Shown here in pieces: positions 34,901 through 47,833 of a stretch of 64,000 nt of DNA (the first letter of the stretch is position 1; every line of letters begins with the position of its first letter). Under the pieces are notes generated by a model. The model did no database searches. It was not told where the DNA came from and was given only the letters and a program-made list of their open reading frames with translations. The position numbers and the translations under genes are program-made. Origin of the DNA: Pezicula radicicola (lineage: Eukaryota > Ascomycota > Leotiomycetes > Helotiales > Dermateaceae); contig PDUO01000010.1 in NCBI GenBank assembly GCA_003008705.1, positions 806,001 to 870,000 on the forward strand, given 5' to 3'.

Positions 34901-37900
34901 ACACAAAGGGCAGCAGTCTCTCGACAGCATATGGCTCTTGATTTGAGCTCCTTTTCATTCAACCGAGTCGTTTCTGGGCGTTTGGCACTGCTTTCAGCCA
35001 CGTCTAAGCAGACCGATTCTGTCGGATTACTGCCTTCTGAATTTATGGACCACCTACTTTCGATAGCAGATGAGGAAGTTCTAGCTTGCCAGAGGTTACT
35101 ATGCGATATTCTTCACTCTGACCTTACTATAAGTGATGCTGATGCTCTTCGTCTACTTGAACATCTTGGATCAATTATGACCTCGACAGAGTATGAGCGT
35201 TGTGAAACTGCACAAGGCCTTTGCGTTGAAGTGCTAGTCGGTTTGATGCCACTCTGGTCAGCAGAAGATAACAGTACTCTGGCCGAGACAGCTGCAGAAA
35301 TCTACCAATGGTTCATTGATGTCGCCCTCCAAAAGGATATTGTCTCACCACTCATCCAAAAGGGACTTGCCAAACTACTTTTAAACCTGCTTCAGGTTAA
35401 GCCAAATTTTGGGGAAGGATCTCTTACCTCGCCAAGGACCCGTCTTCTTGAAATTCTGAAAAAGGGAAATATTCCCGTAAAGTTTTTTATAGGAAACAAG
35501 CTCCCCGAAATATTTGGTCGCTACGTACTGAAGAAACACGACGAAATATTCATGGATGTACTCGACGTTTTACCAACGGCCTCCGAAGAAGGTATTTCTT
35601 TTCGACTGTTTATCATAGCAAAATTGGGCGCTAGATGGTCTACCTTACTGCGGCGGTGTGTCTATCACATCCTCGAAGTCCCAGGCAAGGAGCCAGGCTC
35701 CATAAAGCATGCGAGTCGATGTCTGAACGACTTATCTAGGGTCCTCAACGTCAAGGGACCCGAAGAGTTGTTTTCACTATTTGCACCCCAGGTTTTGTTC
35801 ACATGGTTGGAATACGAAAATATTGAAGACATACCGTATCAAATATTTGGGTACAGCTCTTTATCACGTCTCCTCGAAGACTTCCAGGATGAGCTTGTGG
35901 CTCTAATGATGATGCGTGGCCAGGAGGACGCAGCTGAGCGCTTGGCCAGAGCTCTTGAGCTTTCTCTGCTCGAACTACTCCAGAAATGGTTCTCCAAGAC
36001 AATGGCGTATGTGGTGGGCCGGGATCTCAATCCCACCGACGATGAGCGCCGGGACCCGCAGCATACAAAGTACGAAGTTCGGCTCAGAAAGTTTATGCAA
36101 AAAGAGGAATTCCTCAAGTGTATCAACGAACACTTTCCAGACATCATAGCCATGCTGTTCAATACTATTGACATTGTCAATATTACCAAGAGTGACTCTT
36201 TTGAAAGGAGCCTTCGGAAGGATGTTAAACTTGTATATGCGGCTGATATCATGGCCGATATCAAGTCCCTGAGCACTTCTAATGCTGAATTACCAGACAG
36301 CCAGCAACCTTTCTTCCGAGCCAAGTATTTTAAGGATGAGCTTTATCATGTTTGTAAACGCACAGTACACCAAGAAGTAACTGAGCTTTATACCCCGACA
36401 TTGGTAACATCTATCGCAAGGAAACTTTTCGATACCATCCATCCTGCACTTGGGTCACTACACGCTTGCGCTGTTTTACGAAAAATTTCTGTTCTCATAT
36501 CATTATCCGGAGCAGCTGCACTCAATGGCTATCCTTTGGAAATGCTGTTGCAAAGTGTTCGTCCGTTCATTACAGACCCCGAATGTGCAGACGATGCAAT
36601 TGGAATTATGCGCTACTTATTGGACCGCGGGCTTGATCATCTTAAGGGATCACCGTCATTTCTTGCAGGCATAGCTCTCTCGTCACTTGGATCTCTGAGG
36701 GTGTTCTTGAAGTCAAGTCAGTCTACAACTACCCAGGAAAGTCAATATCGGGCAACCATGACCAAGGCTCAAGACTTTCACACCTGGATGGGAAAATACA
36801 TTGCCGAATATGATACCCCTACATTGAAGGATCATTCTAAAGAGACTTTACGTTCTATGCTCGAATCGGCTCATCGCATTCGTTCTGTTGGCAACGCAGA
36901 AATTGACAGCCCAGAAAGTAATCTCTTACTAAAGCTTCTAGATGATGAACAGAGAACTAGGGGACTATTAAGTAGACCTTCGCGAAAGCTGGCTCTGGCT
37001 ACACTATCAGCGCAGTTCCACTCCCCTACATCATTTCGCAATGACATTCTCGGCTCCGATGCATTGGCAGTCTCAAAAGCTGCGGTAGTCTGGAAATCTT
37101 GCTCCGGAGAAGCTGTTGGAGATCAATATCTTTGCTGGGCGGCGAGAGTACTTGGCAGGGCTTTCGTATCGTCAGGCCATGTCAACGAAGAATTACTCAG
37201 AGAGTCTGCTCTGAGGCAGATAAAGGAATTATCGACATCCTCAAAAAACATTGACTCCAGAGCATGCCTTTTGGACTTGGTACAGGCGTTGACACTAGGC
37301 AATGATCAGCGAGCAGTAGGCCTTGCTGAATCTGCCCTGCGTAAGATCGTTAGCGCGTCACATGAACCAGATTTTGAAATTTACCAGCAGATTTTGTCAA
37401 AATCCCTTTGCTTGGCTTCTACCTGGGAACCTTACTTGATCCCTCCATCAGACGTTAGCCGCAGAAAAAGCCATTTGGAAAACCGGAAGACGTCTTTTGC
37501 TGCGGATGGGATCCTGCTCCCCTGTTGGCTTCGTGATTTGGCCATTAGCCTTGTACATTTTGTTGAGGATGATGTTCTTTTAAGTGCTTTGGAGCCGATT
37601 CTCCAGGAGGTTGTCGGCTTTGCCGATGATGCTTTCCCATTCATACTTCATCTCGTACTATCTGCGCAATTTGAGGGTCAACAGACTGCGAAACGGCAGT
37701 TTTCCGATGCCGTTGCCAGCTGGTTTGGTGCTTCAGATGGTATCGACAAGAATAATCTAAAAGTTCTTATAAATTCTATCCTGTATCTGCGTACACAACC
37801 TTTGCCCCAGGAGCGCTCATCAGCAGACAGGGCACACTGGCTTGAAATTGATTATAAAAATGCGGCTGTGGCAGCTGCTAATTGCGGTATGTTCAAAACT

Positions 37901-40900
37901 GCACTACTTTTTGTGGAAGAACATCAATCCACTCCGGTCAAATCCTCTCGACGTTCCTCCGTTAGAGTTGGATCAGAAACTACTGATATGCCAACCGAGT
38001 TACTTCTGAGAATCTTTAAAAGCATCGACGATCCTGATATGTATTATGGCGTCCAACAAACTGCAAGCTTACGTACAATTTTATCGCGTTTGGAATATGA
38101 GAAAGATGGCGCCAGAAGTCTCGCATTTCGAGGAGCTCAATATGACAGCCACCTGCGAAGACAAGACCCGGGATCAGCTCAAGACGCACAGTCGTTAGTA
38201 AAAGCACTCGATGTGTTAAATTTAAGCGGCCTTTCTCATTCTCTCTTGCAGTCACAGCAGACCGTTGGTATGGATAGTACCTCTTTAGAATCAATGTTCC
38301 GTACGGCTCGAAAGCTAGAGCAATGGGATATCCCGGTCCCAAGCACATGCAACAATAATGCAGTGACTATCTACAAAGCATTTCAAGGAGTTCATACGGC
38401 CACAGATCGCTCTTCGATTCTCAATTCTGTGAACGACAGCTTGTATAACACCATGAATGGCATTGTTCGAAAGGATCTTAGTGGCAGCGCTCTTCGCGAC
38501 TCCCTGCAATCTCTAGCGGTGTTAACAGAGTTGGACGAAGTTCTTAGTACCCAAGGTTCTGAGCAATTTGAGGAGATGTTAAGTCGATTTGAAGACCGTT
38601 CTCAGTGGATGAAGACTGGCAGGTACGTCTATCAAGAAATATTGCTCTTTGAAACTTTCTAATTCACTATAGGTTCGATGATATTAGTCAAATATTATCT
38701 TGTAGAGGTACTACACTCAGTGCACTAAGTCAGCATACCCGCCTGCGTGACATTGCAAATGTCAGACCTGAAGATACTCGATTGGTGGAGGTCCAGACGG
38801 CACTTTTATCGTCCAAATTAAATCGGGCTCATAATGCTTTGCAAGAGTCATTGTCTCTTGCAACTTCGCTAATGGATCTCATAAAGCCTTGCCATGACGT
38901 TGGATTGAGAATCGAAGCTGCCAGTCATCTAGAGGCTGCAAATGCTCTGTGGGACCAAGGAGAGATGACTTCTTCCATAGGCATGCTGCAGGCACTGAAT
39001 AAGGATTCTTCCTTGAATAACCAAACCATACCAGTTGGCCATTCTGACTTACTGTCTAAGATTGGGCATCAAATATCCGTAGCCAGGCTTGAGAAACCTG
39101 ACCACATTATTGAAAATTATCTGCAGCCAGCGCTCAAGGAACTTAAAGGCAAGAACAAAGGAAGTGTTGCAAGCCAAGTTTTCCACCAATTTGCGGTTTT
39201 CTGCGATCAGCAACTCGAAGATCCAGACAGTCTCGAAGATCTAAAGCGTCTGGAGAAATTGACTCATATGAAACAAACAGAAGTGGATGAAATTGCCAAA
39301 CTGTTGAAAACTTGCAACGCCAACGATAAAAACCGGTATAAAGGCCACCACATAAAGGCCAAACAGTGGTTAAAATTGGATCGAGAGGAGCTACAGCGCC
39401 AAAATTCTAATAGAGATGAGTTCCTACGACAGAGTTTGGAGAATTACCTCTTAGCATTAGGGGCGTCTGATGATCACGACCATAGTGCTCTTCGATTCAC
39501 TGCCTTATGGCTTCAGTACTCAGAGAAAGAGCTAGCTAACACAGCGGTATCCGCACACTTGGACAATGTTCCCAGTCGTAAATTCGCCTCATTAATGAAT
39601 CAGCTCACATCTCGCCTCTTAGACAACGGCACAGAATTCCAAAAACTCTTGTTTGATCTAGTTCTTCGTATCTGCACAGATCACCCTTACCACGGGATGT
39701 ATCAGATATCTGCCGGCACAAATACTCGGGCTAATTCCAAGGATGATACCGCAGTCTCCAGACTTAAAGCTCAGAAGAAGATAGGGGTGTACCTTCAGCG
39801 ATCTCCCAAAGTTGCAGATATCTGGTCTTCTGTATGCAATACAAACAAAGCGTACTGTCGTCTTGCTGCAGAGAAAGATGATGCTAAATACAAAGGGGGC
39901 AAGAAAATCCCTCTCAAGGATTCGGATTGTGGAAGAGCGCTCTGGAGCGCCATTACCAAATGGCATATACCTCCTCCAACGATGCAGGTAGATATTCGAT
40001 TGAACCTTGACTACACCGAAGTTCCTTTCATGACGAGCCTTGAGTCACACATGACGATTGCAAGTGGAGTAAGCGCACCAAAAATAATAACTGCTATAGC
40101 AAGCAATGGACGTCGATATAAACAGCTTGTGAGTTCCTTGTATTGACTGCGTTAACTTAATACTGATGTTGTACAGGTCAAAGGTGGCAATGACGACTTG
40201 CGACAAGACGCAATAATGGAGCAAGTGTTTGCACAAGTTAGCGAGCTCTTGAAGGAAAACCGAGCTTCACGCCAACGTAACCTCAGCATCAGGACATACA
40301 AGGTCTTGCCGCTTACTGCAAGCGCTGGAGTGATCGAATTCGTACCAAATACAATTCCACTGCACGACTATATCATGCCAGCACACGAAAGAATCTACCC
40401 CAAAGACTTCAAGTCACACCAATGCCGTCGGGAGATCAGTGATGCACAGACCAAGTCTCTTGAAGTCAGGGTAGCGAAGTTCCGTGCTGTAACTGAGAAG
40501 TTCCATCCAGTCATGCGATATTTCTTTATTGAAAAGTTTGATGATCCCGACGAATGGTTCGTCAAAAGATTGGCATATACCAGGAGCACGGCTGCCATTT
40601 CTATCCTTGGTCATGTACTAGGTCTTGGTGACAGACATGGTCATAATATCCTGTTAGATTCAGAGAGTGGCGAAGTGGTGCATATCGACTTAGGCGTTGC
40701 CTTTGAGATGGGGCGTGTTCTTCCTGTCCCTGAACTCGTACCATTCCGATTAACTCGAGACATTGTCGATGGAATGGGCATTACAAAGACTGAAGGTGTG
40801 TTTCGTCGTTGTTGCGAGTTCACCTTGGAAGCACTTCGCGAAAATGTCTACAGTATCTCCACCATCCTTGATGTCTTGAGATATGATCCTTTGTATAGTT

Positions 40901-41223
40901 GGTCCATCTCGCCGGTCCGCTTAGCCAAATTGCAGGATGCTCAAAGTGCTGCGCATGAGCCTGCGCCGAGTGTGCCTGGTGAAGAAGGATTCGAGAAGAC
41001 CAAGGAGGTTGTGAATGAGCCTAGTGAGGCAGATCGAGCTTTAGAGGTTGTTAATAAGAAGCTTAGTAAGACTTTGAGCGTTTCGGCTACTGTTAACGAT
41101 CTTATAAATCAAGCCAGTGACGAGAGAAATCTCGCTGTATTATATTCCGGTATGCATTCCCCACAATTTGGTATTCCTTCCCCCGTAGTCTAACACTCTA
41201 TAGGTTGGGCTGCATACGCATAA
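31978..41223 (+). CDS. tel1: Tel1/ATM checkpoint kinase
   Basis: Eight exons (31978-32029, 32072-32128, 32184-32226, 32281-33690, 33745-38622, 38673-40128, 40177-41149, 41204-41223) give about 2962 aa, normal for fungal Tel1. Three tiny first exons encode the N-terminus, including [11 protein letters not shown], matching the TAN region of ATM/Tel1. A long HEAT solenoid and FAT domain follow. The PI3K-like kinase has [17 protein letters not shown] (ATP binding), GLGDRHGHN (catalytic loop) and HIDLGVAFE (metal-binding loop). A 20-nt last exon completes the FATC tail, GWAAYA. Intron 4 either uses a GC donor at 33691 (AAG|GCAAGT) or a GT donor at 33709; both keep frame and differ by six residues. 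I chose GC because it gives LLAIASC, closer to the family. Role: sensing double-strand breaks with the MRN complex and telomere maintenance. Confidence 0.93.
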
Positions 41224-42667
41224 TGAGATATGATGGGATTTAATTGAGGAGTTTGAGCGAATGGATGCGTTCCGGGTCGATATGAGCACATTGACCATGT
41301 GCGTTTATGTGTCTATATCGTACAGTACAATATATTTACTTAGCATTTTGCCTGCATGTCTTAGATGTTCTTATATAAGAGAAGGTACAAATCATAGAGC
41401 GATATCACTTTAGTTTCGCACAGCCTGCCATCCACCTTAAACGAAGAGAGCCTTCAGATATAAAGCACAATTATCCAAATTGATGATCGAGAAAGGATCT
41501 GCAAGTCAAAGCAGAGGACTTACGAGCACAGCCTACTTTCTATTTAAATACAGGGCATGTTAAGGTTTGTTTGTCTACACTCTATTCTCTGTTTTGACAA
41601 ATTTCAGGACAGACAAAAATATCTTTCTCGAGAATAGTATCTTGGTACGCAATGCCTAAACCTACTAGATGTGCTTTGGTAATATGAAGTTGCCTGTATT
41701 TTCCGCTCCGTTTCGAACCCATCATGGAATACAGGACTGTCAGTGGCTCCGAATATTCCTAGTGATTCTTGTCTAGTTTGACCTCTATCGTTCGAAATTC
41801 CTCGCCTGGTACTGTGAATCAGGCAAGTCTTTGTACTTCATGTCTGCTAGACTTGATGGCTAATCGTTGTGTCCAGGCTGGTTTTTCTCATTACTCTAGT
41901 ATTAGCGCAAGGTGGCGAGCCTTTTATGTGCCAATGCTTCCAATTGCCTTCACCTTTATTGCCTTGATCGGGATTGTAGCTGTTTCTGCTAGGCAAGTTA
42001 ATTACAGGAGTCTTGAGTCAGACCCTCTAGGACAGCCCAGGCGTACCGTTTCATTGCAGCATTCTCCTTTGTGCTCGCTGCGCATGGTGTCAGCATATAC
42101 ACTTGACTTCTTAGCACAAAAGGATTCTTTTTTCTAGTATCTTTGGCCAACTTGAATTTGTGTGGGAGGAAGATACTAGCAGAAAGACACTAGTATCTTC
42201 CTACTTGCCCGAACACTACGATATACCTATTGTACCTAATATACTCGGACTTTTCTTGATTTCCTCGGAGAATTCGCATACACTCGATTCCCCCGAACGC
42301 GCCCTAAACGACGGGAACCCTTGAGCGCAGAGGGAATTCTAAGCAGCATTATTGTTCACTCAAAAGGTTCCAAACGTACTCCGTACGCCACGCAGTTACA
42401 ATAGCACCTTGGCAATAAAGGACTTAAAAAACCCCGTAACTGTCGTTCCCTGTCTGAATGTGCAATCTCAGTGACGAAGGGCACGACAGGGATGAGGCTG
42501 AAATTGCAATATCAATGTATCATATGGGAGAGGATGGAGTTGCGAAATCAGAAGTTAATTTTTATCTTTGTAAATCGATGTCTGCTTGTGAGAAATATAG
42601 AAAATATGTCTAATAGCGATGTAGATATGGCTCAGTAGTGTCTTTTAAAGTACTTGAAAGAATACAT
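41224..42667. other. Intergenic region, TEL1 3' to GS-like gene 3'
   Basis: 1.4 kb between two convergent genes. Only short frames are present; one 122-codon + frame with a hydrophobic patch (41769-42137) has no ATG at its start and no recognisable content. Nothing else is supported. Confidence 0.55.
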
Positions 42668-42810
42668 CTACGCGGTCTCGATGTATCTCCTCACCTCCCT
42701 GTATGAAGTCAGCATCTTCATCACGCTATACAAGGAGAAAAAAAGCATTCCAAAGGAGAAGATATAGAAATTATGTAGAGAACAGCAAGACATGGAAGGA
42801 AGGAAGGAAG

Positions 42811-42869
<59 letters not shown>

Positions 42870-44408
42870 AAAAGACAGCAGGGGAAAACTCACCAGTCCG
42901 TAACTGCCTGCTCCCAAAGTTGGACCTCATGCTCCCTCGTACCTCCAAAATGGTCTACAAACTCATCCCCGAAAACTTCCCTAGCAATACTACTAGGCTT
43001 TGTGAACCTCTCTGTTGCTTCCTTCAGACTCCTTGGTAACTTCGGATTTGTCTTGCTTCCTACATTCTGCCCCTCTCCAAGAGGCGCTTGTTTAATCTTG
43101 AGCTTTTTCTCTACACCTCGCCAGCCTACTGCTAAGAGTGCTGCAAGGACATAATAGGAGTTTGCGTCTGCTCCAGGAACCCGCAGCTCAAAGCGGGTCG
43201 CTCCGGGAGAAGATGTTGGGGGTGCAACAAGTCGGACTGATGCAGCACGGTGTTCGAGACCCCAGGAAACAGTTACAGGTGCAAAGAAGTTCTCAACAAG
43301 GCGTTTGTAGGAGTTTACTGTCGGGGCAAGTAGGGGCATGATATCAGGAAGACCTTCTAGAATACCTGCAAGGAAATGCCGGCCTAAGTCGGACAGGTCA
43401 GCAATATCCGCCCATTTTGCTTTAGTATCTTTCTTTTCTCGCGCAAAGAGATTCTTGCCATTCTTGTCTACAATCGAAACGTGAATATGGCCAGCGTTTC
43501 CTGGGAATCCTGAGCGCGGTTTAGCCATAAAGCAGGGTGTGATACCAAATTGGGTCGCTATAGATTTGACGGTATACCTATTTATTAGTAGGCTATCTTA
43601 TAGTAAAGAGAGGACTTACTTGAAGAGATTTGCTTTATCTGCTATCCGAGAGATCTCATCAAATAATAAAGCGGCTTCGAATACACCTGGTCCACTTTCC
43701 GTATGCCAGCTCTCAATGCTACAATTGAATTTGTCGCATGCGTCGAAGATGCCGTAGAAATAGGCTTTATTATGAGTCGGTCGCGTTATGCTATAGCCGA
43801 ACATGCCTTCTGTAAGGGAGGGCAGAGTATCAACTGGGTTTGCCCGGAGGAAAGTTGCGATTGAGGAGTTGGCGTTAGGGCTGGTTTGAGGGGCCTTGAA
43901 TTGCCAGAATTCAATTTCAGCTGGAAATATTTAGCTACAAGCTATTTCCTGTATATTTTTTCTTAAATTTACCTCCAGCCATAGCTCCCATACCTTTGGC
44001 TTCTAGCTTAGACACAACGGTTTTCAACAAACCTCTCGGACAGCAACTAAGTGGTGCCTTAGTATCCGGGTCTAACCAGCTCATTAAGAAGAATGGGATA
44101 TTGTCCTCCCATGGAATCCTGCGGAAGCTCTTCAGGTCTGGCATAGCAATAATATCGCGAGCGCCATTATTGGTGTTGCTAATCTTAAGCTCGCGGAAGT
44201 AGGCCTTATCATGCATGTCCCAGCCAAAAATAATAGAGCAGAACCCAAATCCGACTCCTTCCTTCACGATGCTAAGGAACTTCTTCTTAGCCATCACCTT
44301 ACCTCGAAGGATGCCATCGACATCTACACCGGCAACTTTGACTTTCACGTCATTTTCGAGAAGCTCCTGGAGGGACTCGATTGTAATTTCTTCTGCTTTG
44401 TTCGGCAT
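42668..44408 (-). CDS. Glutamine-synthetase-like ligase (GlnA/PuuA/FluG C-terminal type)
   Basis: Exons 44408-43973, 43920-43620, 43577-42894 and 42698-42668 give 483 aa. The N-terminus VKVAGVDVDGILRGKVM is the beta-grasp signature of this fungal GS-like group. The catalytic domain shows AEIEFWQF (metal-binding Glu residues), GNAGHIHVSI (ATP/metal His), NSYKRLVENFFAP and RFELRVPGADANSYYVLAAL. The last exon is only 31 nt and restores the family ending TDWEVRRYIET. Such enzymes ligate ammonia or an amine to a glutamate gamma-carboxyl; the fungal group is poorly characterised, so the substrate is unknown. The last intron is 195 nt, far longer than its neighbours, because it contains an AAAG microsatellite. 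It opens the accessory island that follows TEL1. Confidence 0.88.
42794..42873. repeat. AAAG/AAGG tetranucleotide microsatellite inside an intron
   Basis: About four GGAA units followed by some fifteen uninterrupted AAAG units. On the coding (-) strand it is a long TTTC pyrimidine tract upstream of the 3' splice site of the GS-like gene. Confidence 0.92.
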
Positions 44409-45966
44409 GTTGGAGAGGTGACGGACTCGAAGCTGGTTGAATTGAGGGGCAAGAGAGATGGATTGCGGAGGCTATGCGTTGAGTTTATATCAAGGCTGCG
44501 TGGGAAGACGAACCCGGTGTGCAAAATCCGTGGACGTGCCTGTGAGGCTGAAGAGTCCAGGGGACGAGTACACCTGTAGAGTAGCTCTCCTAAAATCGTA
44601 TGTAAAATCTTTTTGAATAATTATTATAAATGTATTGATCTGTCCCTTGGTCCACCCCCATTTCATTATTGAAATAATGCGATTTTTTGGTGTTGTACTA
44701 CGGCCTATCTTTTCCGTACATACGGAGTACCTCCGTATGAAGGACACCAAGAGCCTACTCGCTACTCGCTTAACTCGTGCTAAGATGTGGAGGCGTTTAG
44801 ATAGGACCAAATTTCCGTCCTATCAGACTTGACTTCAAGTCTCCCATACAAATTCAAATGTAATTAAGAGAAATCGAGATAATGCAACAGATGTTATGCT
44901 AAGAAATAAGCGGAACTATGCTTATGTGAGAAACTTATAATTGATTAGGTAGAGTAACCATCTTCATTTCATGATTTTATAATTCCGACTAGGAATCGCA
45001 CAGCGTCGTGTATTTGACTAATACGCCGATTTGATAAATAAATTAATAACTGAACGACAACACTCCTAAAATTGATACTTCTTACATGAAATCAAGACTG
45101 GTAATCTCTGTAGTATTTCTGCATCCTACTTTTCAATAAGAGCCTCTCTCCTTATATACATATATGAAAATACTTTACGCTTCCTTATTTCTAGCTTTAG
45201 ACTTTAACAGAAAACTATATAAAGTGATAACACGCATTGTAGAGCATATATCAAACATAATTTTAATATGCTACTCTATACTATTTCTACTAAAGCTTAA
45301 AGAATTATACTTATTTGATGATGCTTAAGTGCTACGTAGTACCTCTCTATCGTTTACGTGCACACTGACCATCTCCAGTAACTAAATTGCACTAAAAAGG
45401 CTTGATTCCATCGCTCCCTCCGTAATTGCATTTCTGCTTTAATACAGTAAGCGAGATGGACGAGATTCGTTTACTACTTTGATACCATTATGACCTTTAA
45501 CAAGCCAGCATGGCCAATGGCTAGACTGCAAATTATTATCATCCACCTTACCACAGAGAGAATTTCGTTGTAGAACGCTATTGTATCTGCGGTTTCTGTG
45601 ATGATAGCAGAGGGTTATCCAAATCCTTATGCTATAATATATCTAGAGTTTTAATTGAAGATCCCGATATGCAGGTACAGTACGAGGCATGAAGCCCTGT
45701 GGGAGGCGATGTGAAGTGAAGCCCTGCGGGGAAGTTTTACTTGTAGGAATCCCTGCGGAAAACCTCACTAAAGGCTTTCCACGGATGAGATCGAAGCTGT
45801 CAGCATCTTCGGCTTCGAACTCCGAACACTTCTCTCTAGACAGTATAAGTAGAATAGTACATTTCTTCCAAGAACTGGAATTCCTTCACATCTTTATCTT
45901 CATATCGCATCGCATCACACTCCATTCGCAAAGCCTCAAATTATTACTATCATCCAATCTACGATC
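44409..45966. other. AT-rich intergenic region
   Basis: 1.6 kb with the GS-like promoter at its left end and AT-rich sequence through the middle. Imperfect copies of GAAGCCCTGYGGG occur at about 45690-45735. No gene recognised. Confidence 0.55.
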
Positions 45967-47171
45967 ATGACTTCCACATTGACAACAAACAACACTCCTC
46001 TCATTCACATGGTGACAACCGACTCTCCCGTCTACAAGGGCAAGTTCCGATACGTGACAAAGGGTCAAAAGTTGACGCCAAACCCCAACCTCTACCACCT
46101 ACCACCACTCTCAGATTTCAACGATGTCTTGACCCTCCCTATCACAGATATCCGTCCATCTCTCGCTCTAGGTGATGATTCTCCTTACAAACTCCCGTAC
46201 CATGGCTTTACCGCCCGACACGAACCTTCCAAACTTCACTCTGCTCCCTATAGCCGCGAGAGCTGGAACGACCAAGAGCTCATCAAGAACGTCTATATGC
46301 CTGAGGTGGCCGACATGGTGAAGAGAATCACTGGGTGCAAGAATGTCGTGATCGAATCCGCCGTGCTCAGAAGCGCTGTTCATTCAGAAGTCGACTCACA
46401 CTCTGCAGAAAATCAGGAAAGGATTTCAAGCCCGACGATGCGGGACCATGCCCACGATTGATAGGATTCTCGAGCGCTGGCGGTGCCTCACCTGCACCAA
46501 AAGTCCATCTCGACTTCTCTCCTCTCGGAGCCCGGGCGCATATTCGGAAGTATCACCGCAACCTGGCGCTGGAAGCCGAGCCGGTCATCGAGGCCGAGAA
46601 CAAGTTACTCAAGTCGGGTGTCAAGTGGAATCAGCTCAAGGACCATTACCATGCCAAGGATGGAGAAAGTGGCATCCCCCGCTTTGCACTCTTCTCAATC
46701 TGGCGACCTTTGAAAACTGTTTACCGTGACCCTCTCGCCTTGTCATCTTGCGCTTCATTCCCTATCTCCGACTACGTAGCACTAGACCTGGTTCAGCCCA
46801 GTGGCCGCAACATCCCGCCGCACCTCTCCCAGATCATCGACCCAGCCAATCCAGAGGCGACTAAAAACCACCAAGAGAATGCCAGTGCTGAAGAGGAGCC
46901 CACTCATTTCTCCAACAGTTACTTGGCGTATGCGCCAAAGGATAAGGAGGGCAAGGGCCACGATTGGCACTTTATATCCGAGCAGACACCTGAGGACGTC
47001 TTGGTCATCCAGCTCTTCGATAACGGAATGGAAGCGACTTATATAGCCCAAGAACCATCGTCGGATGTGGCTATTAGCGGCGTTATGCACAGCGCTTTTG
47101 AATTGGAGGGACAGGATGAAGCGGGACCTGCGCGCGAGAGTTTGGAAGTTAGAGTAGTAGCTTTCTGGTGA
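45967..47171 (+). pseudogene. CmcJ/GA4-desaturase-family oxygenase with a frameshift
   Basis: The first part (from ATG 45967) and second part (to the stop at 47171) are both family-like but lie in different frames. The switch is at about 46405-46407: adding one base would make the reading continuous, so a 1-nt deletion is likely. The second part has the Fe-binding-like VHLDFSPLGARAHIRKYH, IWRPLKTVYRDPLAL and YIAQEPSSDVAISG, and ends in LEVRVVAFW. The family covers fungal alpha-ketoglutarate-type hydroxylases/desaturases such as AsaB and NvfI and resembles the bacterial cephalosporin methoxylase subunit CmcJ. An intron 46335-46408 (GTGCAA...GCAG) would also restore the frame, but it would remove CKNVVIESAVLR, which aligns with VKKVVIFDHTIR in the intact paralogue at 49.7 kb, so I favour a broken gene or sequencing error. 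Confidence 0.75.
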
Positions 47172-47833
47172 GACTGAAGAGAGGGTAAGGACGCTACCCA
47201 TACGAGGCAATCAAACTCTCAAACAAATCGAATGCCTACGACAGGGTATTCTAGCTTGGAAGGAAAGAGCTATAACGATATAGCTGCACGACTAGTACTT
47301 GGCTTCTATACGAACGATACTTGGCGAGCTACTGGGAGAGGGTATACTTAGGTGGAGACACTTTATGTACCTTAGCGTAACGAATAAGTGGTAGAATTAG
47401 ACCAACTCAACGTGCTTTTCCATCTCCAGTTTAGCTGTTTGGTATTATGTACAAACGTCTCTTAATCCATAAGATCTCGAAGTATGCCAAACTATCCAGA
47501 TAGTAGTAAATAAGTCCTTTAATACATAGCAGGAAAAACACGGGCGATAGATTGCAATTAGTACACCGCTAGGTTTAGTAAGTCAATATACCTTAGCGAA
47601 GCAAAGTAGGGAGGGGACGCCGTGTAAAATCTTTATAGTATAAGTAAAACGTTGAGGAGTTTTAACTATTTAAGCGAGACTAGGACTTAGAAGGAGCGCG
47701 TTATTAGAAGCTAGTTATCTTTATATAATACACAGTTCTCTCCCATACTACTATATCAACCAATATCTAGAATTTTGGCCTAATTGATATCTTCTGAGAG
47801 TGGCTCGCCTATATCCTACATCATATAGAACCC
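47172..47833. other. AT-rich intergenic region
   Basis: 660 bp between the frameshifted oxygenase and the 3' end of the cyclase gene. No feature recognised. Confidence 0.55.

Noticed and set aside
35839..36324. 161-codon - strand frame
   Set aside because: Antisense to the continuous TEL1 exon; no independent promoter or family match.
41769..42137. 122-codon + frame with a hydrophobic patch
   Set aside because: It opens with TTG rather than ATG, has no family resemblance, and lies in the 3' flank between convergent genes.
42794..42873. Regular short repeats that might suggest an array
   Set aside because: Simple AAAG tetranucleotides without spacers in a eukaryotic intron; not a CRISPR array.
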